Source of the DNA: Paractinoplanes pyxinae | GTDB lineage: Bacteria; Actinomycetota; Actinomycetes; Mycobacteriales; Micromonosporaceae | Direction: 5' to 3' | Length of the DNA stretch: 64,000 nucleotides | NCBI RefSeq assembly: GCF_026626335.1 | Contig: NZ_JAPNTZ010000011.1 | Location: 124,001-188,000, forward strand | Shown here: in pieces, positions 23,483 through 31,977 of the stretch | Layout: each line of letters starts with the position of its first letter | Numbering within the stretch: the stretch's first letter is position 1 | Program-made: the position numbers and the translations under genes | Notes under the pieces: model-generated | Database searches by the model: none | Told to the model about the DNA's origin: nothing | The model's input: the letters and a program-made list of their open reading frames with translations, nothing else

Positions 23483-25915
23483 GTGTCCAGCGACGTCGTC
23501 CCTCCGGCGGAGGGCACGGTGCAGCCGACCGAGGACTCACAGACCGGCGCGGGCGCTGAGGCGGCCGCCGAGCAGGCTCAGCCGGTGGAGGCTTCCGACG
23601 CTGAAGCCACGCAGCCCATGCCTCCGGCCGAGGCCCCGGCCAGCGGTTTCGGCCTGGCCAGCGCGCCCACGGGCCGCCGCGTCCGGGCCCGTCTGGCGCG
23701 CTTCAACGCGCCCTGGCAGAGCACCCAGGTCAGCGAGGTTCTCGAGCCGCTGATCGCCACCCACCGGGCCAGCCATCCCAAGGCCGACGGCCGCATGCTG
23801 CAGCGTGCGTTCGACGTGGCCGCCCGCTGGCACTCGGGTCAGTACCGTAAGTCGGGCGACCCGTACATCACGCACCCGCTGGCCGTGGCGACGATCCTGG
23901 CCAACCTCGGCATGGACACGACCACCCTGGTGGCCGCCCTGCTGCACGACACGATCGAGGACACGGACTACTCGCTCGAGCAGATGCGCAGCGACTTCGG
24001 CGGCGAGGTCGCGCTGCTGGTCGACGGCGTGACCAAGCTCGACCGGGTCAAGCTGGGCGACGCGGCCAAGGCCGAGACCATCCGCAAGATGGTCGTCGCG
24101 ATGGCGAAAGACCCGCGCGTGCTGGTCATCAAGCTGGCCGACCGGCTGCACAACATGCGCACCCTGACCTTCCTGCCGCGACCCAAGCAGGAGCAGAAGG
24201 CCAAAGAGACGCTGGAGATCCTGGCCCCGCTGGCCCACCGCCTGGGCATGAACACGATCAAGTGGGAGCTCGAGGATCTCGCGTTCGGCACCCTGTTCCC
24301 GAAGCGGTTCGAAGAGATCAACCGTCTCATCGGCGAGCATCAGCCGCAGCGTGAGGCGCTGCTGCGCCAGGTGACGAACCGGGTCAGCCTCGACCTCAAG
24401 TCGGCCAAGATCAAGGCCGAGACGACCGGCCGCCCCAAGCACCTCTACTCGATCTATCAAAAGATGATCGTCCGGGGCCGCGACTTCAACGACATCTACG
24501 ACCTGGTCGGCGTGCGCATCCTGGTCGACACGGTGCGCGACTGCTACGCGGCGCTGGGCGTCATCCACGCGAACTGGCAGCCGGTGCCGGGCCGGTTCAA
24601 GGACTACATCGCGATGCCGAAGTTCAACATGTACCAGTCGTTGCACACGACGGTCATCGGCCCGACCGGCAAGCCGGTCGAGATGCAGATCCGCACCTTC
24701 GCCATGCACCGCACAGCCGAGTTCGGCATCGCCGCGCACTGGAAGTACAAGGAGCAGAAGGGCGCGACGATCGTCGGCCCGCCGGCCCACATCGACGAGA
24801 TGACCTGGCTGCGGCAGCTGCTCGACTGGCAGCGCGAGGCCAGCGACCCGTCCGAGTTTCTGGACGCGTTGCGGTTCGACCTGTCCAGCCAAGAGGTGTA
24901 CGTCTTCACGCCCAAGGGCGACGTCATCCCGTTGCCGACCGGTTCGACGCCGGTCGACTTCGCGTACGCCGTGCACACCGAGGTCGGGCACAAGTGCATC
25001 GGAGCCCGGGTCAACGGCAAGCTGGTGCCGCTCGAGTCGACGCTGTCCAACGGCGACGTCATCGAGATCTTCACCTCGAAGTCCTCCAACGCCGGCCCCA
25101 CGCAGGACTGGCTCGGCTTCGTCAAGAGCCCCCGGGCCCGTACGAAGATCCGGCAGTACTTCAACAAGGAGCGCCGCGAGGAAGCGATCGAGATCGGCAA
25201 GGAGGCGATCGTCAAGGCGATGCGCAAGCAGGGCCTGCCCCTGCAGCGCATGCTGACGAACGAGAACCTCACGACGATCGCCCGCGACCTGCACCTGGCC
25301 GACGTGGCCTCGCTCTACGCGGCCATCGGCGAGAACACGGTCAGCGCCCAGTCGGTCGTGCAGAAGCTGGTCGCCGGCTTCGGCGGCGAGGAGGGCGCGG
25401 TCGAGGACATCGCCGAGACCGCCGTCGCGACCCGTCCGCCGCGCAACCGCAGCACCGCGCAGGACCCGGGTGTCGTGGTCAAGGGCGTCAGCGACGTGTG
25501 GGTCAAGCTGGCCCGCTGCTGCACCCCGGTGCCGGGCGACGCGGTGTTCGGCTTCGTCACCCGCTCCGGCGGCGTGAGCGTCCACCGCGAGGACTGTGCC
25601 AACGCGGAAGACCTGCGCGACCAGGAGGAACGCGTCGTCGAGGTGACGTGGAAGCCGACCAGCGCGTCCACGTTCCTCGTGGCCATCCAGGTCGAGGCGC
25701 TCGACCGGCACAAGCTGCTGGCCGACGTCACCCGGGTGCTGAGCGAGGAGAGGGTCAACATCCTCTCGGCCACGGTCACCACGACTCGCGACCGCGTGGC
25801 CGTCAGCCGGTTCACGTTCGAGATGGCCGACCCGAAGCACCTGGGCCACCTGGTGGCCGCCGTCCGCAAGGTCGACGGCGTCTTCGACGCGTACCGCGTG
25901 ACGTCAGGCGCCTAG
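23483..25915 (+). CDS. rel: Bifunctional (p)ppGpp synthetase/hydrolase (RSH, long form)
   Basis: 810 residues from GTG 23483. Order: a disordered Pro/Glu/Ala N-terminus, the HD hydrolase (HSGQYRKSGDPYITHPLAVA, HDTIEDTD), the synthetase (RGRDFNDIYDLVGVRILVDT, AMPKFNMYQSLHTTV), TGS (VYVFTPKGDVIPLPTGSTPV), a zinc-finger/helical region (KLARCCTPVPGD) and a C-terminal ACT domain. The HD motif is intact, so hydrolysis is expected as well as synthesis. An in-frame GTG at 23408 would add 25 residues; 23483 is preferred for its GAGGAGG ribosome site, though the spacing is short. TAGGAT near 23386 may be the promoter. A terminator follows. Confidence 0.95.
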   Translation: MSSDVVPPAEGTVQPTEDSQTGAGAEAAAEQAQPVEASDAEATQPMPPAEAPASGFGLASAPTGRRVRARLARFNAPWQSTQVSEVLEPLIATHRASHPKADGRMLQRAFDVAARWHSGQYRKSGDPYITHPLAVATILANLGMDTTTLVAALLHDTIEDTDYSLEQMRSDFGGEVALLVDGVTKLDRVKLGDAAKAETIRKMVVAMAKDPRVLVIKLADRLHNMRTLTFLPRPKQEQKAKETLEILAPLAHRLGMNTIKWELEDLAFGTLFPKRFEEINRLIGEHQPQREALLRQVTNRVSLDLKSAKIKAETTGRPKHLYSIYQKMIVRGRDFNDIYDLVGVRILVDTVRDCYAALGVIHANWQPVPGRFKDYIAMPKFNMYQSLHTTVIGPTGKPVEMQIRTFAMHRTAEFGIAAHWKYKEQKGATIVGPPAHIDEMTWLRQLLDWQREASDPSEFLDALRFDLSSQEVYVFTPKGDVIPLPTGSTPVDFAYAVHTEVGHKCIGARVNGKLVPLESTLSNGDVIEIFTSKSSNAGPTQDWLGFVKSPRARTKIRQYFNKERREEAIEIGKEAIVKAMRKQGLPLQRMLTNENLTTIARDLHLADVASLYAAIGENTVSAQSVVQKLVAGFGGEEGAVEDIAETAVATRPPRNRSTAQDPGVVVKGVSDVWVKLARCCTPVPGDAVFGFVTRSGGVSVHREDCANAEDLRDQEERVVEVTWKPTSASTFLVAIQVEALDRHKLLADVTRVLSEERVNILSATVTTTRDRVAVSRFTFEMADPKHLGHLVAAVRKVDGVFDAYRVTSGA

Positions 25916-25925
25916 CTCATACGGA

Positions 25926-25953
25926 AAGGGCCCCCGCCGAGGCGGGGGCCCTT
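25926..25953. terminator. Bidirectional intrinsic terminator after rel
   Basis: AAGGGCCCCCGCC and its exact complement form a 13-bp stem with a very short loop, in the 52-bp gap between the convergent rel and cyclophilin genes. The flanking AA/TT bases allow use in both directions. Confidence 0.85.
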
Positions 25954-25967
25954 CCTCATGTAACGGA

Positions 25968-26813
25968 TCAGGCGGCGGCCATCGCCAGCGACTTGATGGT
26001 GACCTCCTTCTTCGGGTGGCCACCCCCCGCCGACTGGGCGAACGCGCCGTCGTCACCGGCCTTGACCACGTCCTTGACGATGTTCAGGCCCTCGGTGATC
26101 GAGCCGAGCAGGGTGTAGTTCGCGGGCAGCTGGGTGTCTTCCGAGACGATGAAGAACTGGCTGCCCGAGCTGCCGGGCTGGCCGGTGTTGGCGATCGCGA
26201 GCGACCCCGCCGGGTACGGCTTCTTGGTGTCGGTCGGCAGGTTCTCTTCGGCCATGGTGTAGCTCGGGCCGCCCTGGCCGTCGGTCTCGCGCCAGCCCTT
26301 GCCGGTGGCGAACGGGTCGCCGCACTGCAGCACCTTGAAGCTCGCCTCGTTGACCAGGCGGTGGCACTTGCTGTTGTCCCAGAACTTCTTGCCCGCGAGG
26401 AACTCGAAGCTGGCCGCGGTGCACGGCACCTTCGTCTTGTCGACGGTGGCCTTGATGACGCCCAGGTTGGTGTCCATGGTCAGCACGTCTTTGCCGGTGT
26501 TGGGCGCGGTGGCCGGCGGGACGCCGACATCCTTGACCTTGCCGCCACCCTCCGCCGGGGCCGGCGTGAAGGTGCAGGCGACCTGGCCGGCCGGGACGTT
26601 GGCGGCCGCGGTGGGGGCGTCCGCCTTGTCGTCGTCACCGCCGATCGACGTCACGATCCACACCGCGGCGCCGGCGATCAGCACGACGGCGATGGCCGAG
26701 CCGATGATGGCCTGCCGCTGCCGGCGCTTGCGGGCGGCCGCGGAGCGCTCGGCCATCTCCTTCTCGAGACGGGCCCGCGCCGCCGCGCGCTGCCGGTCCT
26801 TGATCGACGACAC
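25968..26813 (-). CDS. Membrane-anchored cyclophilin-type peptidyl-prolyl isomerase (copy 1)
   Basis: 281 residues. A basic cytoplasmic N-terminus with RARLEKEMAERSAAARKRRQ precedes one membrane helix (AIIGSAIAVVLIAGAAVWIV). The extracytoplasmic cyclophilin domain (about 100-278) contains CHRLVNEASFKVLQCGDPFA and SGSQFFIVSEDTQLPANYTL. Position and orientation match ppiB (Rv2582) of M. tuberculosis, also divergent from its neighbours. The canonical FHR is changed to CHR, as is usual in this membrane-bound actinobacterial subgroup, so catalytic strength is uncertain. A paralogue lies 33 bp upstream on the same strand. Confidence 0.9.
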   Translation of the reverse strand: MSSIKDRQRAAARARLEKEMAERSAAARKRRQRQAIIGSAIAVVLIAGAAVWIVTSIGGDDDKADAPTAAANVPAGQVACTFTPAPAEGGGKVKDVGVPPATAPNTGKDVLTMDTNLGVIKATVDKTKVPCTAASFEFLAGKKFWDNSKCHRLVNEASFKVLQCGDPFATGKGWRETDGQGGPSYTMAEENLPTDTKKPYPAGSLAIANTGQPGSSGSQFFIVSEDTQLPANYTLLGSITEGLNIVKDVVKAGDDGAFAQSAGGGHPKKEVTIKSLAMAAA

Positions 26814-26846
26814 GGTGTTCCTCCTGCTGATATGTCGGCCTGGGGC

Positions 26847-27710
26847 TCAGGACTGGGTGCTGGCCGAAGGGGCTGCGGACGCCGGGGCGCCGCCGACGGT
26901 CAGGGTCTTGATGGTGATCTTCTGGGTGGGCTTGACCTTCTCGCCGGTGCTGTTGGCCGACGTGGGGATCTTGGCGAGCTTGTCCACCGTCGCCTGCCCG
27001 CCGGTCACCTTGCCCACGATGGAGAACTCGGGGTTGGCGGGCGAGTAGTCCTTGGTGAAGATCAGGAACTGGCTGCCGTTGGTGCCCGGCGGGTTGCCGA
27101 TCAGGGCGACGGTGCCCTTCGGGTAGAGCGGCGCTGACGCGTCCGACCCGGGCGCAGGGGACGCGCTCGGGTCCGACGCGGTCGGCACGTTCTCGTTGTA
27201 GACGCTGTAGGTCGGGCCGCCGAGGCCGGTGCCCGACGGGTCGCCGCAGCGCACCGCCCCGTACGTCGTAATTTCGTGGCAGTCGGTGTTGTCGTAGAAC
27301 TTCTTGCTCGCCAGGTACGTGATGTCGGCCGTGCCGCAGGGCGACAGCTCGCTGTCGAGGCCGACGACGATCGGCTCACCCTGGCTCGTGCTGATCGTCA
27401 TCGTCTGGGTGCCGAGCGTCGGGATGTCCTTGGTCGGCGGCGTGCCCACGTCCTTGAGGTTCGAGTTCGTGGAGACGTTCTGCGGAGTCCAGAGGCAGAT
27501 GTCCTGATCGGCCGCGTCGGTCTGGTCGTCGTCGGAGTCGAACGCCCCGCCGATCCAGGCCACCCCGGCGACGATGATGAGCACCGCCGCGACGGAACCG
27601 ACGGCCGCGAGCATGCGGCGGCGGCGATTCTCTTTGACGGCCCGTCGCGCCATCTGCCGATCGAGCTTCGCCCGTGCCAGCTTGCGCTGCCGGTCCCTGC
27701 TGGATGCCAC
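26847..27710 (-). CDS. Membrane-anchored cyclophilin-like protein (copy 2)
   Basis: 287 residues with the same layout as the downstream gene: a basic N-terminus (RQRKLARAKLDRQMARRAVK), one helix (MLAAVGSVAAVLIIVAGVAW) and an extracytoplasmic cyclophilin-like domain. NGSQFLIFTKDYSPANPEFS and CHEITTYGAVRCGDPSGTGL are recognisable, but the CHRL motif of copy 1 is CHEI here, so the active-site Arg is absent and activity is doubtful. A Ser/Pro/Ala insert (DPSASPAPGSDASAPLYPKG) is also unlike copy 1. The pair arose by tandem duplication. A chaperone-like or binding role is possible for this copy. Confidence 0.85.
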   Translation of the reverse strand: MASSRDRQRKLARAKLDRQMARRAVKENRRRRMLAAVGSVAAVLIIVAGVAWIGGAFDSDDDQTDAADQDICLWTPQNVSTNSNLKDVGTPPTKDIPTLGTQTMTISTSQGEPIVVGLDSELSPCGTADITYLASKKFYDNTDCHEITTYGAVRCGDPSGTGLGGPTYSVYNENVPTASDPSASPAPGSDASAPLYPKGTVALIGNPPGTNGSQFLIFTKDYSPANPEFSIVGKVTGGQATVDKLAKIPTSANSTGEKVKPTQKITIKTLTVGGAPASAAPSASTQS

Positions 27711-27842
27711 CGAACGCTGTCCTCTCGTACGACCGTGTCACACGCCCGCAAGAGTGTACGGGTACCTCCTGAGAAAGTGGTGTGCGCCCGCCCGACTAGG
27801 ATCGTTACGATTCGTACCTTGTCTTCAGGGGAGGGGCCCGGC

Positions 27843-28541
27843 GTGCTCGTCACCAGCTTCGAGGCCCAGGCCTTCGGCACCAACTGCTACGTGGTGGCCA
27901 CCGCCCCGGGCGAGCAGTGCCTGATCGTCGACCCCGGCATCGGCGTGCTCGACCAGCTCGACGAGGTGATCGCCGAGCACCGGCTCTTCCCGGCGGCCGT
28001 GCTGCTGACGCACGGGCACCTCGACCACACGTTCTCGGTCGCTCCCGTCTGCGGCGCGAAAGGCATTACGGCGTACGTGCACCCGGCCGACACCGAGATG
28101 CTGGCCGACCCGGCCAAGGGCCTCAGCATGGACCTGACCCAGCTCTTCGGGGGCCGGCTGCCCTATTCGGAGCCCGAGGACGTCGCCGAGCTGACCGACG
28201 GCGAGACGCTGGTGCTGGCCGGCCTCGAGGTGACCGTCGACCATGCGCCCGGCCATACCGGCGGGTCGGTGCTGTTCCGGCTGCCCGGCGCGGGCTCCTC
28301 GTTCGAAGCGGACCAGGTCTGCCTCTCCGGGGATGTCCTCTTCGCCGGCTCGATCGGACGCACCGACCTGCCGGGCGGCAGCACGCCGACGATGATGACC
28401 AGCCTGCGGGAGAAGATCCTGCCGCTGGCCGACGACACCGTCGTCCTGCCCGGCCACGGACCGGCCACCACCATCGGCCGCGAGCGCGCGCAGAACCCGT
28501 ACCTGCGGGAACTGATCGCAGCGCCCGGCCGCGGACTCTGA
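27843..28541 (+). CDS. Metallo-beta-lactamase-fold hydrolase (glyoxalase II-like)
   Basis: 232 residues. Metal motifs LLTHGHLDHTFS (HxHxDH), VDHAPGHTGGS, SGDVLFAGSIGRTDLPGG (bridging Asp) and PGHGPATTIGRE are complete for a dinuclear zinc/iron centre. It corresponds by synteny to Rv2581c, annotated as a probable glyoxalase II; thioester substrates such as hydroxyacyl-thiols are likely but unproven. GTG 27843 follows a GGGGAGGGG ribosome site. hisS starts 25 bases after the stop and probably shares its transcript. Confidence 0.88.
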   Translation: MLVTSFEAQAFGTNCYVVATAPGEQCLIVDPGIGVLDQLDEVIAEHRLFPAAVLLTHGHLDHTFSVAPVCGAKGITAYVHPADTEMLADPAKGLSMDLTQLFGGRLPYSEPEDVAELTDGETLVLAGLEVTVDHAPGHTGGSVLFRLPGAGSSFEADQVCLSGDVLFAGSIGRTDLPGGSTPTMMTSLREKILPLADDTVVLPGHGPATTIGRERAQNPYLRELIAAPGRGL

Positions 28542-28566
28542 GCATTTTCCTAGGAGATTCTGAGCT

Positions 28567-29874
28567 ATGCCCATTTCCGGCTTTCCCGAATGGATGCCGC
28601 CCCAGCGCATGATCGAGCAGCGGGTCATCGACCGCATCCGCTCGACGTTCGAGCTGTACGGCTTCTCCCCGCTCGAGACGCGCTCGGTCGAGCCGCTCGA
28701 GACTCTTGTCAGCAAGGGCGAGACGTCCAAAGAGGTCTACCTGCTGCGCCGCCTGCAGGCCGACGAGAACGCCAAGGACGACGACAGCCTGGGCCTGCAC
28801 TTCGACCTGACCGTGCCGTTCGCCCGGTTCGTGGTCGAGAACGCGGGCAAGCTGCAGTTCCCGTTCCGGCGCTACCAGATCCAGAAGGTGTGGCGCGGCG
28901 AACGCCCGCAGGAGGGCCGCTACCGCGAGTTCCTGCAGGCCGACATCGACGTGGTCAACCGCGGCGATCTGCCGTTCCACTACGACACCGAGATGCCGCT
29001 GGTCATCGGGGACGCGCTCAGCGGCCTGCCGATCCCGCGCATCAAGATCCAGGTGAACAACCGCAAGGTGTGCGAGGGCTTCTATCGAGGCTTGGGCCTG
29101 GCCGATACCGCACAAGTTCTGCGTACAGTGGACAAGCTCGACAAAATCGGCCCGGCGCGCGTGGCCGAGGCGTTGATCGAAACCGCCGGCGCCACCCGGG
29201 CCCAGGCCGAGGCGTGCCTCGAGCTGGCCGCCATCTCGGCCGAGGACGGCTCCTTCGTGGACGCCGTCCGCAAGCTGAGCGTGAACGACCCGCTGCTCGA
29301 CGAGGGCCTGGGCGAGCTGCTGCAGGTGGTCGAGGTGGCCCGCGAGAACGCGCCCGGCCTGGTCGTGGCCGAGCTGAAGATCGCCCGCGGTCTCGACTAC
29401 TACACCGGCACCGTCTACGAGACCCAGCTGCAGGGGTACGAGCGGTTCGGCTCGATCAGTTCGGGCGGCCGCTACGACAACCTGGCCGCCAGCGGCAACG
29501 AGCGTTTCCCGGGCGTCGGCTACTCGATCGGCGTCTCCCGCATGCTGGGTGTGCTCTTCGGTCAGAACGCGCTGAGCGTGTCCCGCTCGGTGCCGACCTG
29601 CGTGCTGGTCGCCCTGCCCGACGAAGATCAACGGCCTTCCTGCGTACGCATCGCCACCGCACTCCGCCGCCGGGGCATCCCGACCGAGGTGGCGCCGTCG
29701 GCCGCGAAGTTCGGCAAGCAGATCCAGTACGCCGACCGCCGCGGCATTCCGTACGTGTGGTTCCCCGGCGAGCCCGACACCGTGAAGGACATCCGATCCG
29801 GCGACCAGGTCGAGGCCGACGCCGCGTCGTGGCAGCCCCCGGCCGAGGACCTGCACCCGGTGATCGCCGGCTGA
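28567..29874 (+). CDS. hisS: Histidyl-tRNA synthetase
   Basis: 435 residues, class II. The N-terminus PISGFPEWMPPQRMIEQRVI resembles a distinct HisRS group rather than the short E. coli form. Motif 2 is FRRYQIQKVWRGERPQEGRY. The HisRS-specific motif is ARGLDYYTGTVYE. Motif 3 is FPGVGYSIGVSRM, and a C-terminal anticodon-binding domain covers about 335-430. It charges tRNA-His. AGGAG lies upstream at spacing 9. It is the last backbone gene before the 27-kb accessory block. Confidence 0.94.
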   Translation: MPISGFPEWMPPQRMIEQRVIDRIRSTFELYGFSPLETRSVEPLETLVSKGETSKEVYLLRRLQADENAKDDDSLGLHFDLTVPFARFVVENAGKLQFPFRRYQIQKVWRGERPQEGRYREFLQADIDVVNRGDLPFHYDTEMPLVIGDALSGLPIPRIKIQVNNRKVCEGFYRGLGLADTAQVLRTVDKLDKIGPARVAEALIETAGATRAQAEACLELAAISAEDGSFVDAVRKLSVNDPLLDEGLGELLQVVEVARENAPGLVVAELKIARGLDYYTGTVYETQLQGYERFGSISSGGRYDNLAASGNERFPGVGYSIGVSRMLGVLFGQNALSVSRSVPTCVLVALPDEDQRPSCVRIATALRRRGIPTEVAPSAAKFGKQIQYADRRGIPYVWFPGEPDTVKDIRSGDQVEADAASWQPPAEDLHPVIAG

Positions 29875-29880
29875 GCGGTT

Positions 29881-29913
29881 CCCTACGGTACCGTAAGTTA
29901 CGACACCGTAGGG
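29881..29913. promoter_or_regulatory. Inverted-repeat operator upstream of the desaturase
   Basis: CCCTACGGT (29881-29889) and its exact complement ACCGTAGGG (29905-29913) flank a 15-base centre. TACGGTACCGTA (29884-29895) is a second palindrome nested in the left half. The layout resembles a binding site for a TetR- or GntR-type fatty-acid regulator. It ends 10 bases before the ATG at 29924 and overlaps the GGGAG ribosome site, so binding would block both transcription and loading. Confidence 0.6.
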
Positions 29914-29923
29914 AGTGATCGTC

Positions 29924-30850
29924 ATGCCGCTGGACCAGACTTCGCTGCTCATCGAACTGGAGCCGGTCGTGGCCACCAACCTCGACCGGCACCTGTCGTT
30001 GGCCAAGGAGTGGTTCCCGCACGAGTACGTGCCGTGGAGCGAGGGCCGCACCTTCGACGGCCTCCTGGGCGGCGAGCCCTACCAGCCGACCGACTCCACC
30101 CTGCCGGACGTCGCCCGTACGGCGCTGATCGTCAACCTGCTCACCGAGGACAACCTGCCCTCGTACCACCACGAGATCGCCACCCTCTTCGGCCGCGACG
30201 GCGCCTGGGGCACGTGGGTGCACCGCTGGACAGCCGAGGAAGGTCGCCACGGCATCGCCCTGCGCGACTACCTGACGGTCACGCGGGCCGTCGACCCGGT
30301 CGAGCTCGAGCGCGCCCGCATGACCCACATGCAGGCCGGATACACCAACGGCCACCCCGACGAAATCCTGCACTCCATCGCGTACGTGGCCTTCCAGGAA
30401 CTGGCGACGCGGATCTCACACCGCAACACCGGCAAAGCCACCGGAGATCCCATCGCCGAGCAGCTGCTGGCGAGGGTGGCGGCCGACGAGAACCTGCACA
30501 TGGTCTTCTACCGAAACCTGCTGGCGGCAGCCTTCGACCTGGACCCCAACCACGCGATGCGCGCGGTCACGGACGTGGTCGCAGCCTTCCAGATGCCCGG
30601 CGCGAACATCGAGGGGTTCGGGCGGAAGGCTTTGTCGATCGCGCTGGCCGGCATCTACGACCTGCGCCAGCACCGCGACGAGGTGCTGCAGCCGGTCCTG
30701 AGGCAGTGGAACGTGTTCGGGCGCGGTGATCTGGATGGGGATGGGGAGAAGGCTCGGGATGAGCTGGCTGCCCACATGGAGGAGCTGGAGCAGCAGGCCG
30801 CCCGGTTCGAGGAGAAGCGGGAGGCGCGGCGGGTGCGGTTGAATCGGTGA
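29924..30850 (+). CDS. Acyl-[acyl-carrier-protein] desaturase (soluble diiron)
   Basis: 308 residues, all-helical ferritin-like fold. Diiron ligands are seen as EDNLPSYHHE, WTAEEGRHG (ExxRH) and VAADENLHMVFYRN (ExxH). This is the fatty acid desaturase type 2 family (DesA-like in mycobacteria), which puts a cis double bond into ACP-bound acyl chains with O2 and ferredoxin. ATG 29924 is chosen for the GGGAG 8 bases upstream. The C-terminus (EEKREARRVRLNR) contains a 17-base stretch that is duplicated at 31935-31951 inside the following repeat region. Confidence 0.88.
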   Translation: MPLDQTSLLIELEPVVATNLDRHLSLAKEWFPHEYVPWSEGRTFDGLLGGEPYQPTDSTLPDVARTALIVNLLTEDNLPSYHHEIATLFGRDGAWGTWVHRWTAEEGRHGIALRDYLTVTRAVDPVELERARMTHMQAGYTNGHPDEILHSIAYVAFQELATRISHRNTGKATGDPIAEQLLARVAADENLHMVFYRNLLAAAFDLDPNHAMRAVTDVVAAFQMPGANIEGFGRKALSIALAGIYDLRQHRDEVLQPVLRQWNVFGRGDLDGDGEKARDELAAHMEELEQQAARFEEKREARRVRLNR

Positions 30851-30895
30851 CCGCTTGCTTGCGCTTCGGAGGGGCTTAGCTGCGCCGTCGTCTCT

Positions 30896-31205
30896 GGGGT
30901 GGGTGGCGCTGGCTCGGGTTTGTTGTGGTTGGGCTGCTTCCCAGGCCAGCGGCGTGGTGGTTGCGGTGGGTGACGCCGGGGCCGGGTTTGTTGGGGTTGG
31001 GCTGCTTGCCAGGCCAGCGGCGTGGTGGTTGCGGCCGGTGACGCCGGTCCGGGTTTGTTGTGGTTGGGGCTTGCTCGCCAGGCCAGCAGCGTCGTGGTTG
31101 CGGTGGGGGACGCCGATTCGGGTTCGTTGGGGTTGGGCGGCTTCCCAGGCCAGCGGCGTCGTGGTTGCGGTGAGGGACGCCGGTTGGGCTTCGTCGTGGT
31201 CGGCA
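30896..31205 (+). repeat. Satellite block A: 68-bp tandem units, forward
   Basis: Four to five copies of a GC-rich unit with spacing 68, 68 and about 69 bases, measured between the GCTGCTTCCCAGG-type landmarks at 30933, 31001, 31069 and 31138. Typical internal text is GTGGTGGTTGCGGTGGGTGA. Units differ by many point changes. 68 is not a multiple of three, and no start with a ribosome site was found, so it is taken as non-coding. It begins about 45 bases after the desaturase stop. Confidence 0.85.
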
Positions 31206-31260
31206 TAGAGCAGGAACCAAGTTCCATACAGCGACCACAACCTCTAACTCCGCATCGCCT

Positions 31261-31930
31261 AGGGCGAGGGGCGGCAGTCACCTCGGCCACGACGCTGCTG
31301 GCGTGGCGTCCAAGCCCGGCCACGATCTAGGGGTGAGGGGCGGCAGCCAGCTCGGCCACGACTCCGCTGGCCTGGCGAGCAAGCCCAGCCACGACGGACC
31401 TCGGCGGGCGTCGCTTACCGCGACCATGACGGTGCTGGCGTGGCGTCCCAGCTTGGCCATCGCCGGGGGTGAGGGGCGGCAGTCACCTCGGCCACGACGC
31501 TGCTGGCCTGGCGAGCAGCCCAGCCACGACGGACCTCAGCGGGCGTCACTCGCCGCGACCATGACGGTGCTGGCGTGGCGTCCCAGCTTGGCCATCGCCG
31601 GGGGTGAGGGGCGGCAGCCAGCTCGGCCACGACGCTGCTGGCCTGGCGAGCAGCCCGGCCACGACGGACCTCAGCGGGCGTCACTCGCCGCGACCATGAC
31701 GGTGCTGGCGTGGCGTCCCAGCTTGGCCATCGCCGGGGGTGAGGGGCGGCAGTCACCTCGGCCACGACGCTGCTGGCCTGGCGAGCAGCCCGGCCACGAC
31801 GGACCTCAGCGGGCGTCACTCGCCGCGACCACGACGGTGCTGGCGTGGCGTCCCAGCTTGACCATCGCCGGGGGTGAGGGGCGGCAGTCACCTCGGCCAC
31901 GACGCTGCTGGCCTGGCGAGCAGGTCGGCC
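31261..31930 (-). repeat. Satellite block B: 135-bp dimer units, inverted
   Basis: After one 68-bp half unit, a near-identical 135-bp unit repeats with landmarks (GGGGTGAGGGGCGGCAG) at 31330, 31466, 31601, 31736 and 31871. Each unit is two diverged 67/68-bp halves. The halves are the reverse complement of the units in blocks A and C (compare CTGGCCTGGCGAGCAGCCC here with GGGCTGCTCGCCAGGCCAG there). The high identity among dimers points to recent amplification of the pair. Confidence 0.85.
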
Positions 31931-31934
31931 CTCC

Positions 31935-31977
31935 CGGCGGGTGCGGTTGAACCGCTCATCACTTCGAGGTGAGCGGT
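31935..31977. repeat. Block B/C junction: copy of desaturase 3' end plus hairpin
   Basis: CGGCGGGTGCGGTTGAA at 31935-31951 is identical to 30827-30843, the end of the desaturase gene. It runs into an 8-bp perfect stem (ACCGCTCA/TGAGCGGT, 31951-31977). The junction therefore repeats the left border of the whole satellite, suggesting that blocks A-B and C arose as separate insertions or copies beside the same gene end. Confidence 0.7.
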
